From assembly GCF_000369805.1 (NCBI RefSeq), contig NZ_KB850224.1, positions 3,638,460-3,702,459 on the forward strand: a stretch of DNA of 64,000 bases, written 5' to 3'. Under the pieces are notes generated by a model. It had not been told where the DNA came from. It saw only the letters and a program-made list of their open reading frames with translations, and did not search any database. Position 1 is the first letter of the stretch. Each line of letters begins with the position of its first letter. The stretch comes from Acinetobacter sp. NIPH 2100. GTDB taxonomy: Bacteria; Pseudomonadota; Gammaproteobacteria; Pseudomonadales; Moraxellaceae. Positions 17,876-27,395 of this stretch are shown here, piece by piece. Both the position numbers and the translations under genes were made by a program.

Positions 17876-18763
17876 ATGAATGCAAAACTCAAAAAACTTT
17901 TTCAGCAAAAAGTCGACGGTAAAACAATCATTGTCACTGGTGCATCAAGTGGTATTGGTTTAACGGTTTCAAAATACCTTGCGCAAGCAGGTGCACATGT
18001 CCTCTTACTTGCCCGTACTAAGGAGAAGTTAGATGAGGTCAAAGCTGAGATCGAGGCTGAAGGTGGAAAAGCGACAGTATTTCCATGTGATCTCAATGAT
18101 ATGGAATCGATTGACGCAGTTTCAAAAGAAATCTTAGCGGCAGTGGATCACATTGATATTCTTGTGAACAACGCAGGACGCTCAATCCGTCGCGCGGTAC
18201 ATGAATCTGTTGATCGTTTCCATGACTTCGAACGTACCATGCAGTTAAATTACTTTGGTGCAGTACGTTTAGTGCTGAATATTTTACCGCACATGATGCA
18301 ACGTAAAGACGGCCAAATCATTAACATTAGCTCGATTGGTGTTCTTGCCAATGCAACCCGCTTTTCTGCGTATGTTGCGTCTAAGGCTGCGCTGGATGCA
18401 TTTAGTCGTTGTTTATCTGCGGAAGTACATTCACACAAAATTGCGATTACTTCAATTTATATGCCTTTAGTGCGTACCCCAATGATCGCACCAACCAAGA
18501 TTTATAAATATGTGCCAACGCTTTCACCAGAAGAAGCAGCCGATTTAATTGCCTATGCAATTGTGAAACGTCCGAAAAAGATTGCAACCAATTTAGGTCG
18601 ACTTGCTTCAATTACCTATGCGATTGCACCTGACGTCAACAACATTTTAATGTCGATTGGTTTCAACTTATTCCCAAGCTCTACAGCATCTGTCGGTGAG
18701 CAAGAGAAATTGAACATTATGCAACGTGCTTATGCGCGTTTGTTCCCAGGTGAACACTGGTAA
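17876..18763 (+). CDS. acr1: Fatty acyl-CoA reductase Acr1 (wax-ester pathway)
   Basis: This 295-residue short-chain dehydrogenase reads almost throughout like Acinetobacter Acr1, including RSIRRAVHES, FHDFERTMQLNYFGA and the C-terminal AYARLFPGEHW. Acr1 reduces long-chain acyl-CoA to the fatty aldehyde with NADPH, which then feeds fatty alcohol and wax-ester storage. It has the cofactor motif TGASSGIG (21-28) and catalytic Ser near 152, Tyr166 and Lys170. The start has AGGTAAC upstream. A partial inverted repeat TACAC/GTGTA lies about 60-80 bases before the start and could be regulatory. Confidence 0.95.
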   Translation: MNAKLKKLFQQKVDGKTIIVTGASSGIGLTVSKYLAQAGAHVLLLARTKEKLDEVKAEIEAEGGKATVFPCDLNDMESIDAVSKEILAAVDHIDILVNNAGRSIRRAVHESVDRFHDFERTMQLNYFGAVRLVLNILPHMMQRKDGQIINISSIGVLANATRFSAYVASKAALDAFSRCLSAEVHSHKIAITSIYMPLVRTPMIAPTKIYKYVPTLSPEEAADLIAYAIVKRPKKIATNLGRLASITYAIAPDVNNILMSIGFNLFPSSTASVGEQEKLNIMQRAYARLFPGEHW

Positions 18764-18779
18764 TCGTCTACGATGATTC

Positions 18780-18814
18780 AAAAAGCAGCCACTCAATAGA
18801 TTGGCTGCTTTTTT
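18780..18814. terminator. Bidirectional terminator after acr1
   Basis: AAAAAGCAGCCA (18780-18791) pairs with TGGCTGCTTTTTT (18802-18814) between the convergent acr1 and SDR genes. Confidence 0.85.
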
Positions 18815-18827
18815 ATGCACAAGTATT

Positions 18828-19931
18828 TTAAGAGTCTGTGTTTTGATTCATCCAATCGGTTGTTTTACGAATCGCTGCTTCTAGGTTTCCCGTCGAAATC
18901 TGCCAACGTTGTTGAAATTGGGCCAAAACCGTTCGATCCAGCTGTTCAGTTCTCAGGAAATTCAGCATTTCGCTAGACATTTCTAACTTCTTCGCCAACC
19001 ATTGCCATCTTAAAATAAACCTCAACATCCCGATCGGTACATGTCTTGTTGGCGCACGTACCTGTAATTGCTCTGCAATCAACCGTGTCAGTTGATGTAA
19101 AGCCAGATTATTTTCACTCACCACCAACATTGCTTGATTCGACAATGCTCTATCAACCGAAGCATTGACCATAATCCGACATAGATCATCGACACGAACC
19201 AATGGTAGATAATGCTGAGCCGTTGCTGGGATGGCGCTCATTTTTCCTCGCTTAAGCAAATCAATCATTTGTGCGATGGGCTGATTTATCGGAATTTCAC
19301 CCGAAACATCATCGCCCACAACAGTTGCAGGATGAATAATGGTCCAGTCTACAGATAACTGTTGTGCCTGTTGTATCCATGCAAAATGTGCTTCGATCTT
19401 GGAGGCTTCATAAGCCCCCAAATGTTGATACACAGATTGCCACTCAGTACGATCAGGTTGTTCAAGGCAGATCCCTGCTTGCTGTAAATGACTCGTAATC
19501 GTCAACATATAACCCGAAACATGTAGCGCACGCTTTAAAGCACAATGTTGATGAACACAATTCAATAAATTCAGTGCTCCCTCCACATTCACAGCCCTTG
19601 CTTGTTGGCTACTCAAATTCCATGCAAAGAGTGCACTACTATTATATAAAGTATTCACTGTGCTTAATTTTTCCCAATCTTGTTCACTGATGGCAAGATT
19701 CGGCTGTGTCACATCACCCTGACTGAAAGTCAGTTGATCCAAGGGAACTTGGTGTTGATGAAGCCAATCTGTAAGTATGGCTTTTTGCTCATCCTTCTGA
19801 CGCAGCAATGCAAAAACCTGATGCCCCTGCCGTAGCAATTCAGCAATCAGGTAGCGTCCAATAAATCCTGTCGCACCAGCGACCATCGCCACTTGCTTGT
19901 CTTGCTGTGCTGATAGATGTTGAGTTTCCAT
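18828..19931 (-). CDS. Extended SDR / NAD-dependent epimerase-type oxidoreductase
   Basis: This 367-residue extended short-chain dehydrogenase has a Rossmann motif GATGFIGRYL (about residues 19-28), the acid-rich turn after the second strand, and the catalytic YEASK. It resembles NAD(P)-dependent epimerases and the male-sterility/thioester-reductase-like proteins. Substrate is unknown. It is divergent from a MerR regulator, and their shared 105-base gap carries a MerR-type promoter pointing into this gene. That makes it the likely target of that regulator. Confidence 0.8.
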   Translation of the reverse strand: METQHLSAQQDKQVAMVAGATGFIGRYLIAELLRQGHQVFALLRQKDEQKAILTDWLHQHQVPLDQLTFSQGDVTQPNLAISEQDWEKLSTVNTLYNSSALFAWNLSSQQARAVNVEGALNLLNCVHQHCALKRALHVSGYMLTITSHLQQAGICLEQPDRTEWQSVYQHLGAYEASKIEAHFAWIQQAQQLSVDWTIIHPATVVGDDVSGEIPINQPIAQMIDLLKRGKMSAIPATAQHYLPLVRVDDLCRIMVNASVDRALSNQAMLVVSENNLALHQLTRLIAEQLQVRAPTRHVPIGMLRFILRWQWLAKKLEMSSEMLNFLRTEQLDRTVLAQFQQRWQISTGNLEAAIRKTTDWMNQNTDS

Positions 19932-19963
19932 CTCGATTACCCTTTTTTATTGAATGTAGGCAC

Positions 19964-19996
19964 AGGCTAAAGGATGGAGTACACTCAATGGTCAAG
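19964..19996 (-). promoter_or_regulatory. MerR-type promoter/operator of the SDR gene
   Basis: On the minus strand TTGACC (19990-19995) is followed after about 20 bases by TAGCCT (19964-19969). The long spacer holds the near-palindrome TTGAGTGTACTCCA. Over-long spacers with a central dyad are the hallmark of MerR-activated promoters, and the NmlR/AdhR group uses very similar TTGAGT/ACTC dyads. Confidence 0.65.
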
Positions 19997-20036
19997 TGAT
20001 TTTTTAGCACTTTCAAGAATAATAAGGAGGATCACC

Positions 20037-20414
20037 ATGTTAATTGGACAGTTGGCCAAACAGACTGATTTAAGTCGGGATACTATTCGTTTCTATGAAA
20101 AAATGCAGCTGATTCAATCCATCACCTGCAATAATGGCTATAAAGATTATTCAGAACAAACACTGCAACAATTACAACTGATTCGTACCGCGAAAAATTT
20201 GGGGTTCTCGCTCAATGAGATTAAACAGATTTTAGCGATGACGGCACTGGATGAAATTCCTGCCACACAAGTACAAAGCATTTTTCAAGACAAGTTAGCT
20301 TTGATTGATGAGAAGATTGCCCAACTTCATCAAATCAAAACCATGTTAAGCAAATTTACTCAGGGTGAAGCTTGTCCTTTAAGAAAAGATTGTCCGATTC
20401 CGGACCTAAATTAA
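20037..20414 (+). CDS. MerR-family transcriptional regulator
   Basis: This 125-residue regulator has an N-terminal winged helix IGQLAKQTDLSRDTIRFYEKMQLI, followed by a dimerisation coiled coil. The C-terminal CPLRKDCPI holds two cysteines that could bind metal or react with an electrophile. The ATG at 20037 sits 6 bases after AAGGAGG, overriding an in-frame ATG at 19974. It probably activates the divergent SDR gene and may respond to aldehydes, quinones or metal. The inducer is not evident. Confidence 0.88.
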   Translation: MLIGQLAKQTDLSRDTIRFYEKMQLIQSITCNNGYKDYSEQTLQQLQLIRTAKNLGFSLNEIKQILAMTALDEIPATQVQSIFQDKLALIDEKIAQLHQIKTMLSKFTQGEACPLRKDCPIPDLN

Positions 20415-20626
20415 CTGCTTTTCAATTCATTAAAATATCAGCATTGACCATTCTGACATTTCTGATCTCTCTCAAAGGCTTAGCTAAAACCCGTCTGATT
20501 CTCCTCATATAAAAATCTATTCATAAAAAGCATACAAAATAGTGCCATTTTCATCCTTTTTTAGCGGTATATAACATTCTGTAAAGATTCAGTTACAGAA
20601 TCTTGCTTGGTTGAAAAGGAACAGAT

Positions 20627-21919
20627 ATGAGTCAGACATATAGCAAGGAAGAAAGAAGAAGTCGCATCAAGGGTATTGTCGGTGCGGCATCAGGGAATTT
20701 AGTTGAATGGTTCGATTTCTATATTTATGCCGTTTTTGCTGCCTATTTTACCCACGCATTGACCGCTCCAGATATGGACCCAACCACCAAAGCCATTTAT
20801 GTTTGGGGGGTGTTTGGGGCCAGCTTTTTTATGCGCCCAATCGGTAGTTGGCTATTCGGACGGATTGCTGACCGTCAGGGTCGTAAGCAATCCATGGTCA
20901 TCTCGATCTGCTTAATGGCACTCAGTTCATTTTTATTTGCAGCCTTACCGACTTATGATCAAGTCGGCATGTGGGCACCATTTTTACTGCTCATGGTTCG
21001 GTTATTACAAGGCTTATCTGTCGGTGGGGAGTACGGTGCTGTTGCGACCTATATGAGTGAACTGGGTTTAAAAGGTCAGCGAGGCTTTTTTGCATCATTC
21101 CAGTACGTTACCCTTTCGGGTGGTCAGTTACTTGCCAGTTTACTCGGGGTAATCTTGCTTGGCTTTATGACCGAACAGCAACTCAATGATGGCGGCTGGC
21201 GTATTCCTTTCGTGATTGGTGGTATTGCTGCATTATTGTCTTTACTGGCACGTAGTCGTTTAGAGGAAACCCTGTCGCATGAAGATGCTGACCGTGAAGA
21301 ATCAGGGAGTTTAGTTGCCCTGCTCAAGCAGCATTGGAAAACCTTTTTATTGGTTGTTGGTTATACCTCAGCAGGTTCACTGACCTTTTATGTCGTCACT
21401 GTTTACTCTAAAACCTATCTCACCAATATTGGCATGGATGGCAAAACGGTCGGCTTTATCATGACCACTGCGCTATTCGTATTTATGCTGGCACAACCTT
21501 TGTTTGGTATGTTGTCAGATCGTATTGGTCGTCGTGCATCCATGTTGGCATTCAGTTTACTCAGTGCGATCTTTATTTATCCCGTCATGGTGACAGGCAT
21601 GCGCAGTTTTGCTGACTCCCCTGTCATTATCACACTCCTACTGATTTTCTTGATGATGTTGCTGAGCTTCTATACCTCAATCAGTGGTCTAGTCAAAGCT
21701 GAAATGTTCCCGCCACATGTCCGTGCTTTGGGTGTCGGCTTTTCTTATGCTGTCGGTAATGCCTTATTTGGCGGTTCTGCACCATCGGTAGCGTTATTGT
21801 TTAAAGATGCAGGCATTGAAAATACCTTCTTCGTATACGTGATTGTCATGCTGATTATCTGTTTCTTATGTAGTTTGGCCTTACCGAAAAAGCCTGAATA
21901 CCTGGAACATGACCACTAA
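20627..21919 (+). CDS. MFS transporter, metabolite:H+ symporter (MHS) type
   Basis: This 430-residue transporter has 12 predicted spans and the MFS loop motif GRIADRQGRKQS (about residues 79-90), repeated as SDRIGRRAS in the second half. The N-terminus NLVEWFDFYIYAV is typical of the MHS family, whose members import alpha-ketoglutarate, citrate, proline/betaine or shikimate with protons. KgtP-like dicarboxylate uptake is plausible but unproven. It stands alone and ends at a terminator. Confidence 0.88.
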   Translation: MSQTYSKEERRSRIKGIVGAASGNLVEWFDFYIYAVFAAYFTHALTAPDMDPTTKAIYVWGVFGASFFMRPIGSWLFGRIADRQGRKQSMVISICLMALSSFLFAALPTYDQVGMWAPFLLLMVRLLQGLSVGGEYGAVATYMSELGLKGQRGFFASFQYVTLSGGQLLASLLGVILLGFMTEQQLNDGGWRIPFVIGGIAALLSLLARSRLEETLSHEDADREESGSLVALLKQHWKTFLLVVGYTSAGSLTFYVVTVYSKTYLTNIGMDGKTVGFIMTTALFVFMLAQPLFGMLSDRIGRRASMLAFSLLSAIFIYPVMVTGMRSFADSPVIITLLLIFLMMLLSFYTSISGLVKAEMFPPHVRALGVGFSYAVGNALFGGSAPSVALLFKDAGIENTFFVYVIVMLIICFLCSLALPKKPEYLEHDH

Positions 21920-21940
21920 CTATATTCTGTCGTGAACAAG

Positions 21941-21973
21941 AACCACTTTTGTCAAAGCAAAGGTGGTTTTTTA
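21941..21973. terminator. Terminator between the MFS and HD genes
   Basis: AACCACTTTTG/CAAAGGTGGTT (one G-T pair), 6-base loop, then a T run, between convergent genes. Confidence 0.75.
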
Positions 21974-22753
21974 TTTGAGGGTTGATTCCAAATAAGGATT
22001 CAGATCCACCAAATGCTTAAATCCACTCTGCACCACCATGGCGGTACGGGATCGAGGACGTTGCATCGCTTCTTGTTGAGTAAATTCAATCATGATTCGA
22101 TTAAAATCGAGCCGAGGATATTTTTGCAGTAATTGCTGTCTAAACTGTTCTGAAAACTCAAAACCACGACTTCCAATCACATCACAACTGGCCGCCTGTT
22201 GCAGCAAATGCGCTTCAACACCTTCTTTCAATGCGACATGAGGATTCATATGCATACTGATCACCTCAAAAAGTTGATCGGCTCGTGCTGGTTGCCAACC
22301 CTGTTCAAGTGACCAATCTCTTGCGGCATAAGCCCCCTGTCCAGCAAAACAACGACAATGTGGTTCATGCTGATAATGCGGTGCAGTCATTCCCAAATCA
22401 TGCAATAAACACGACACTGCCAACAGCTCATCATCACGCTGAAGATCTTGTATCTTGGCAAAAGCAACTGCGTAATACCATGTGCGGAGACAATGGTTTT
22501 GCAAGGCATCCGAACTACAAGATTGCATTTGTTCTAACGCCTGCCGTACGTCTGAACTGTCAGGCAGTCTAAGATCATCCAGACTCAAATCATGCTGAAC
22601 AAGTGGCCCGTTACGATTCGCCAAACTGTACATTTTTATACTCTGTTTTAGCACAGGCAACAGGCTATGACTCAAAAGTGCCATACGATCTTTTAAGGAT
22701 AAATCACCCGAAGTTTGTCTCATCCAAGCTTGTCGACCAATTTGCATTTTCAT
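21971..22753 (-). CDS. HD-domain metal-dependent hydrolase
   Basis: This 260-residue protein has an HD domain with His87, then LLHDLGM (His118-Asp119), and a later HMNPH/Asp segment that would complete the metal site. It resembles the HD proteins related to cyanamide hydratase, but the substrate is unknown. It is cytoplasmic with no signal peptide. It is divergent from the CitMHS transporter with a 347-base gap. Confidence 0.78.
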   Translation of the reverse strand: MKMQIGRQAWMRQTSGDLSLKDRMALLSHSLLPVLKQSIKMYSLANRNGPLVQHDLSLDDLRLPDSSDVRQALEQMQSCSSDALQNHCLRTWYYAVAFAKIQDLQRDDELLAVSCLLHDLGMTAPHYQHEPHCRCFAGQGAYAARDWSLEQGWQPARADQLFEVISMHMNPHVALKEGVEAHLLQQAASCDVIGSRGFEFSEQFRQQLLQKYPRLDFNRIMIEFTQQEAMQRPRSRTAMVVQSGFKHLVDLNPYLESTLK

Positions 22754-23100
22754 TTCCCCATCAAAATTAGAGCAATTACTCTAATTTAATTTTTACTAGA
22801 ACGAAACGCGAAAGTCAAAAGGATTGCGATTGGTTTTTGGGGTTTTAGCTCTCGCTTTCAAACCAGATAAAAATAATTTTTTCACACACTTATCACGTAA
22901 TTAAAAAAACAACTTGAGTCATATTTTTATCTAAAATTAAACATTTTGTTCATTTAACCCACTTTTTGCGTAGTTTTTATCCTTATTTTTAAGAATTAAT
23001 TAAGTTTTTATGCATAATGGACGGCGCTTCATTTTTTAATTTTTGGTGTATTTTTAACACTTTTCCAATGACAAGAGGTTACAACTTAAGGGAGTAAATA
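22754..23100. other. AT-rich divergent intergenic region
   Basis: This stretch of 347 bases between the HD hydrolase and the CitMHS transporter is AT-rich with several T runs. It must hold both promoters, but I could not choose a convincing -35/-10 pair and see no RNA gene or coding region. GGGAG stands 7 bases before the CitMHS start. Confidence 0.5.
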
Positions 23101-24408
23101 ATGCTGACGCTGATCGGTATTCTAATTATTGTGACGATTGTCGTGCTGCTGATGTCTGGGAAAACCAGTCCAATTGTAGCGATGTCGATTGTTCCTCTTA
23201 TTGGCGCCCTCATTGCTGGTTTTTCGATTAGCGAGATTTCTGGCTTCTTTGAAGCTGGTCTAGCCAAAGTGACCAAAGTAGCGACGATGTTTTTATTCGC
23301 TATTTTATTTTTCAGTATATTAAAAGAATTACATGTCTTTGACCCAATGATTAAACGCATGGTTCAAATGACGCGCGGCAATGTTGTGATTGTTGCGGTC
23401 ATGACCACTGTGATTGCCGCAATTGTGCATCTGGATGGTTCAGGTGCTGCAACCTTTCTGATTATTATTCCTGCCTTATTGCCGCTCTACCGTAAACTCG
23501 GCATGAGCCCTTATCTGATGCTATTGCTAATGGCGGGTAGTATGGGCGTGATGAATATGGTGCCGTGGGGCGGACCTTTGGGCCGTGCTTCAGCCGCGAC
23601 AGGGTTAGATGCTGCCACACTCTGGCATAGCCTGATTCCCGTTCAAGTGATTGGTGTGGCAGGAATGATAATATTTGCTGTATTCATGGGATTACGTGAG
23701 AAAAAACGGATTCTCGCAGCACAGGCTTTCGGTACCACCCCATTTGAACAAGACTGTATGGCCAAAGACCTTGCCGAAGATATCCAAGAAGATGCTCAAC
23801 CCAAAAACCTGTGGTTTAACTTGGGATTGATCGTTACTGCCATTATTTGCTTGGCGTTTGGTCTATTCTCTGCGCCTTATGTGTTTATGATCGCCCTTGC
23901 ACTGGTGTTGATCGTCAATTTCCCTCAACCGAAAACACAGATTGAAGTGATTGGTCGTCATGCACCGCAAGCACTGAGTATGGTTGCGATTATTTTTGCT
24001 GCAGGCGCATTTCTTGGCATTCTCTCTGAATCCGGTATGTTGCAATCGATTGCCTTGGATTTAATTAAAATTCTACCCAGCACATGGATCGGCAGTTTAC
24101 ATATTCTGGTCGGGATCTTAGGTGTACCGATGGACATCTTTACCAGTACCGATGCCTATTACTTTGCGCTGTTACCGATTGTGCAGGAAGTTACTGCAAC
24201 GGCTGGTGTCAATGCTGACTCGGTGGTATATGCCATGGCAATTGGCAATAATGCAGGAACTTTTGTGAGTCCATTCTCGCCTGCAACTTGGCTTGCAGTC
24301 GGACTGACAGGCACCGATATGGGACGCCATTTGCGCTATTCTTTCGGTTGGATCTGGCTGTTCAGCTTCTTCACCTTGGGTGCTGGCTTCTTACTTGGTC
24401 TTTATTAA
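23101..24408 (+). CDS. CitMHS-family citrate-metal symporter
   Basis: This 435-residue transporter has about 11-12 hydrophobic segments and the CitMHS features HLDGSGAATFLI and MNMVPWGGPLGRA in the first half. VSPFSPATWLAVGL lies near the end. Family members import citrate complexed with Mg2+ or Ca2+ together with protons. The ATG at 23101 follows GGGAG. It is monocistronic, ending at the terminator at 24422. Confidence 0.88.
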   Translation: MLTLIGILIIVTIVVLLMSGKTSPIVAMSIVPLIGALIAGFSISEISGFFEAGLAKVTKVATMFLFAILFFSILKELHVFDPMIKRMVQMTRGNVVIVAVMTTVIAAIVHLDGSGAATFLIIIPALLPLYRKLGMSPYLMLLLMAGSMGVMNMVPWGGPLGRASAATGLDAATLWHSLIPVQVIGVAGMIIFAVFMGLREKKRILAAQAFGTTPFEQDCMAKDLAEDIQEDAQPKNLWFNLGLIVTAIICLAFGLFSAPYVFMIALALVLIVNFPQPKTQIEVIGRHAPQALSMVAIIFAAGAFLGILSESGMLQSIALDLIKILPSTWIGSLHILVGILGVPMDIFTSTDAYYFALLPIVQEVTATAGVNADSVVYAMAIGNNAGTFVSPFSPATWLAVGLTGTDMGRHLRYSFGWIWLFSFFTLGAGFLLGLY

Positions 24409-24421
24409 TCCTTGCCAAAAT

Positions 24422-24448
24422 AAAAAGCATACTCAGGTATGCTTTTTT
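24422..24448 (+). terminator. Terminator of the CitMHS transporter
   Basis: AAAAAGCATAC, loop TCAG, GTATGCTTTTTT. Confidence 0.88.
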
Positions 24449-24494
24449 ATTGGTTTGAATTCTGCGCTTAGCTACAGAAAATCACGCTTATATT

Positions 24495-25379
24495 TTAAAG
24501 TCTGGTTTTTAAGAGTTCATCCAACCAATCTATAAAATCTTGAAAATACTTGGGTCGATACTGACGGTCAGTCAGTAAAATATTGACTGGTAACTGCACA
24601 CTCGGAATATCCACAAATAAACGCTGCAACTGCCCGTGCTGTACATAAGGTGCTGCATCAAATTCTGGAATTTGAATAATGCCAATACCCGCTAAACCTG
24701 CCTGAATATAGGCTTCGGTGTTTTCAATCAATAAGCGATATGGCATTTTGATCCGATGCGCTTGAAAAGCCAATTCACTCATCTCTCGATAATGTTTAGC
24801 CACATGATAATCGACCGCAAAATGTTGTTGTAATTCCTCAAAATGTTGAGGTTCACCAAACTCAGCCAGATATTGTGGTGCTGCCACAGTCCATATCTCG
24901 GTCTGGGTAATGGGACGAATCAACAGATATTCATCCTGAACTTGTCCCACGCGTACCACACAATCCAGCTGTTGCTCGATCAAATTAGAAAAGTCATCAC
25001 TACCATTCACCAGCACTTTTACTTTGGGATAACGTTGGTAAAACGCGGATAGATGAGGAATCAGAATTTGTGTTGCCAAACGTTTCGGCATACCAATACT
25101 GATCTTGCCCTCTTGGCTACGCACATGGGTTTTGAAACGATTCAGCTCCTTGAGCTGTGCCACCAACCGCATGGCTTCATCATAGAACACGCTGCCTTCA
25201 TGAGTTAAAGACACCTTTCGCGTGGTTCGATAAAACAAGAGCACTTCATATTCTTTTTCAAGTGACTGAATCGCATATGTGACATTGGAACGCGGCAGCC
25301 CCAGTTGCACAGCGGCTTGCGCAAAAGACTGTTTCTCTGCAACCAAACAGAAGATCTTTAAACGATCAATCTTATCCAT
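24495..25379 (-). CDS. LysR-family transcriptional regulator
   Basis: This 294-residue regulator has an N-terminal winged helix-turn-helix (residues 1-60: FAQAAVQLGLPRSNVTYAIQSLE) and a periplasmic-binding-like effector domain (about residues 90-290). It is divergent from the SDR gene at 25488 with a 108-base gap, the classic arrangement for a LysR regulator and its target. The effector is unknown. Confidence 0.9.
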   Translation of the reverse strand: MDKIDRLKIFCLVAEKQSFAQAAVQLGLPRSNVTYAIQSLEKEYEVLLFYRTTRKVSLTHEGSVFYDEAMRLVAQLKELNRFKTHVRSQEGKISIGMPKRLATQILIPHLSAFYQRYPKVKVLVNGSDDFSNLIEQQLDCVVRVGQVQDEYLLIRPITQTEIWTVAAPQYLAEFGEPQHFEELQQHFAVDYHVAKHYREMSELAFQAHRIKMPYRLLIENTEAYIQAGLAGIGIIQIPEFDAAPYVQHGQLQRLFVDIPSVQLPVNILLTDRQYRPKYFQDFIDWLDELLKTRL

Positions 25380-25487
25380 TTTTTATTGTTCAACTTTCTT
25401 GCACAATCAGTTCAATACTAACAACTATTTCAAACAAATAAATTCAATTAGCATGATTTTCATGCAAAACAAGACGAGGATAAATCA

Positions 25488-26243
25488 ATGTCAAAGCATG
25501 ATCTAAAAGGAAAAACCGTATTGATTACGGGTGGTGCTAAAAACTTAGGTGGTTTGATCTCACGCAAATTCGCTGAACAAGGTGCCAATTTACTCATTCA
25601 TTATAATAGTTCAGCGACACAAGTAGATGCGGAAGAAACCTTAAAAGCAGTTCAGCAACTTGGGGCGAAAGCCATACTCGTTCAAGCAGATTTATCTCAT
25701 ATTGAAAATATTGAAGCACTCTTTGTCAAAGCTAAAGAGGAATTTGGCGGTGTTGATATTGCGATTAATACGGTTGGGCGCGTACTAAAAAAACCATTCT
25801 TAAACACCACCGAAAAAGAGTTTGATGGTATGAATGACATTAACAATAAAATTGCCTATTTCTTTATTCAATCAGCGGGTTGGCATCTCAATCCAAATGG
25901 AAAAATCTGCACCATCGTCACCAGTCTACTGGCAGCCTATACAGGTCTCTATTCAACCTATGAAGGTTTAAAAGCACCTGTTGAACACTATACGCGTGCG
26001 GCATCAAAAGAGTTTGGTGAGCGCGGTATCTCCGTCACTGCTGTTGCACCTGGGCCAATGGATACGCCTTTCTTTTATGGACAAGAATCACCAGAAGCGG
26101 TGGCTTATCATAAATCAGCATCGGCCTTAGGCGGTCTCACCCAAATTGAAGATATTGAACCACTGGTCCGCTTTCTAGTCACAGAGGGTTGGTGGATTAC
26201 AGGACAAACCATTTTCGCCAATGGCGGCTATACCACACGTTAA
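25488..26243 (+). CDS. Short-chain dehydrogenase/reductase
   Basis: This 251-residue classical SDR has the cofactor motif TGGAKNLGG (about residues 14-22), a catalytic YEGLK (Tyr and Lys) and a C-terminal TGQTIFANGGYT, typical of FabG-like oxidoreductases. It uses NAD(P)H; the substrate is unknown. It is divergent from the LysR gene and so likely under its control. Confidence 0.88.
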   Translation: MSKHDLKGKTVLITGGAKNLGGLISRKFAEQGANLLIHYNSSATQVDAEETLKAVQQLGAKAILVQADLSHIENIEALFVKAKEEFGGVDIAINTVGRVLKKPFLNTTEKEFDGMNDINNKIAYFFIQSAGWHLNPNGKICTIVTSLLAAYTGLYSTYEGLKAPVEHYTRAASKEFGERGISVTAVAPGPMDTPFFYGQESPEAVAYHKSASALGGLTQIEDIEPLVRFLVTEGWWITGQTIFANGGYTTR

Positions 26244-26255
26244 TGTGTGTTGAGT

Positions 26256-26291
26256 AATAAGCTTGGGATGGTTGACTATCCCAAGCTTATT
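26256..26291. terminator. Perfect 14-bp bidirectional terminator
   Basis: AATAAGCTTGGGAT (26256-26269) pairs with ATCCCAAGCTTATT (26278-26291) across an 8-base loop, between the convergent SDR and azlD genes. The azlD stop lies at its edge. Confidence 0.8.
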
Positions 26292-26608
26292 TAATTTAAC
26301 CCATAGACCAAGGCATAAAAACAAGCCAGACTCAGGATAATAGTCAGCAAGGTATGTTTGACTTTATAGGCAAGCACAACGGTGATGATCGTGGCAAGGA
26401 AATATGGATTGAATAAAGTCGAACGGAATGCACCATGCTCATCCATAAAGACAATTGGTGTCGCAATCGCAGTCAGCAAACACGGCGCAGAATATTGCAA
26501 TGACTGCTGAAACCATTTCGGCAATCGCAACGGAATATTCGGTTCCAGCAAAATATAGCGATTCATAAACACCACTAAAGCCAAAATAATCAGAAGAAAC
26601 CAAGTCAT
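26291..26608 (-). CDS. azlD: AzlD-family small subunit of amino-acid exporter
   Basis: This 105-residue hydrophobic protein has about four membrane spans and matches the AzlD/YgaH type, the small partner of AzlC in branched-chain amino-acid export. Its start overlaps the azlC stop by 4 bases (ATGA), which implies translational coupling and a joint complex. Confidence 0.85.
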   Translation of the reverse strand: MTWFLLIILALVVFMNRYILLEPNIPLRLPKWFQQSLQYSAPCLLTAIATPIVFMDEHGAFRSTLFNPYFLATIITVVLAYKVKHTLLTIILSLACFYALVYGLN

Positions 26609-27318
26609 GCTGCACGCTCCCGAAGATTCTGTAAGCAGGTCGCTGTTAACATGCCGATCACACCAGCCAAAATGGCTGCACTCTTTATCCCTAAGCTCAA
26701 GAAAACCAAGGTTAACAGCACAGATACCAACACACCGACCAAAGTGTTTATATTTTTAATAAAGGGAATAACAATCGCGATAAAGGTCGCAACAATCGAA
26801 AAATCTAAATGATATTGATCTAAATTTGGCACTGAAGCCGCCAATAATACGCCACATAGACTAAACAGCACCCAGCACAGATAAAAACAGCTGCCAGCCC
26901 CAAGTAAATAGTAAATATAGTGCTGCTGTTTTTTAATGCTTACAGCAAATAATTCATCGGTGAGCAAAAAACCCAACATCAATCGATGTTTCAGCGGTTG
27001 CTTGGAAATATCCTCACGTAAATACAGCGCATATAAATAATGCTGCGTGGTAATCAGAAATACCGAAATGATGATGGTTAAGGCGGGTGTTCCAGCCATC
27101 ACTAAACCCAAGGTCATCAATTGCGCCGCACCAGCAAAAACCAAAGCCGACATGCCAATCGCTTGTAGCGTGGTCAGTCCCGCCTGTATCGCCATGGAGC
27201 CCGCAAGCAAACCCCAAGGTAGAACTGCAAAGCAAAGAGGCAGTATTTTAATCACACCATTTAAAAATGCCCGAGATGCGGTCATTGGCGTGTTATCTGT
27301 TATGGTCTCACTTAACAT
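26605..27318 (-). CDS. azlC: AzlC-family branched-chain amino-acid exporter
   Basis: This 237-residue membrane protein has the AzlC/YgaZ look: PLCFAVLPWGLLAGSMA near the N-terminus, then AGAAQLMTLGLVMAGTPAL. It is the large subunit of the exporter. The start is uncertain: ATG at 27318, GTG at 27327 (with a GAG upstream) and ATG at 27285 are all in frame. It sits downstream of an AraC gene on the same strand, a common pairing. Confidence 0.85.
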   Translation of the reverse strand: MLSETITDNTPMTASRAFLNGVIKILPLCFAVLPWGLLAGSMAIQAGLTTLQAIGMSALVFAGAAQLMTLGLVMAGTPALTIIISVFLITTQHYLYALYLREDISKQPLKHRLMLGFLLTDELFAVSIKKQQHYIYYLLGAGSCFYLCWVLFSLCGVLLAASVPNLDQYHLDFSIVATFIAIVIPFIKNINTLVGVLVSVLLTLVFLSLGIKSAAILAGVIGMLTATCLQNLRERAA

Positions 27319-27395
27319 CAAAATCACAATTGCTCATAAAAGACACCATCACTATGCCAAAAATTGATAAGTGAGAATTGTATAAAATTGCTGTT

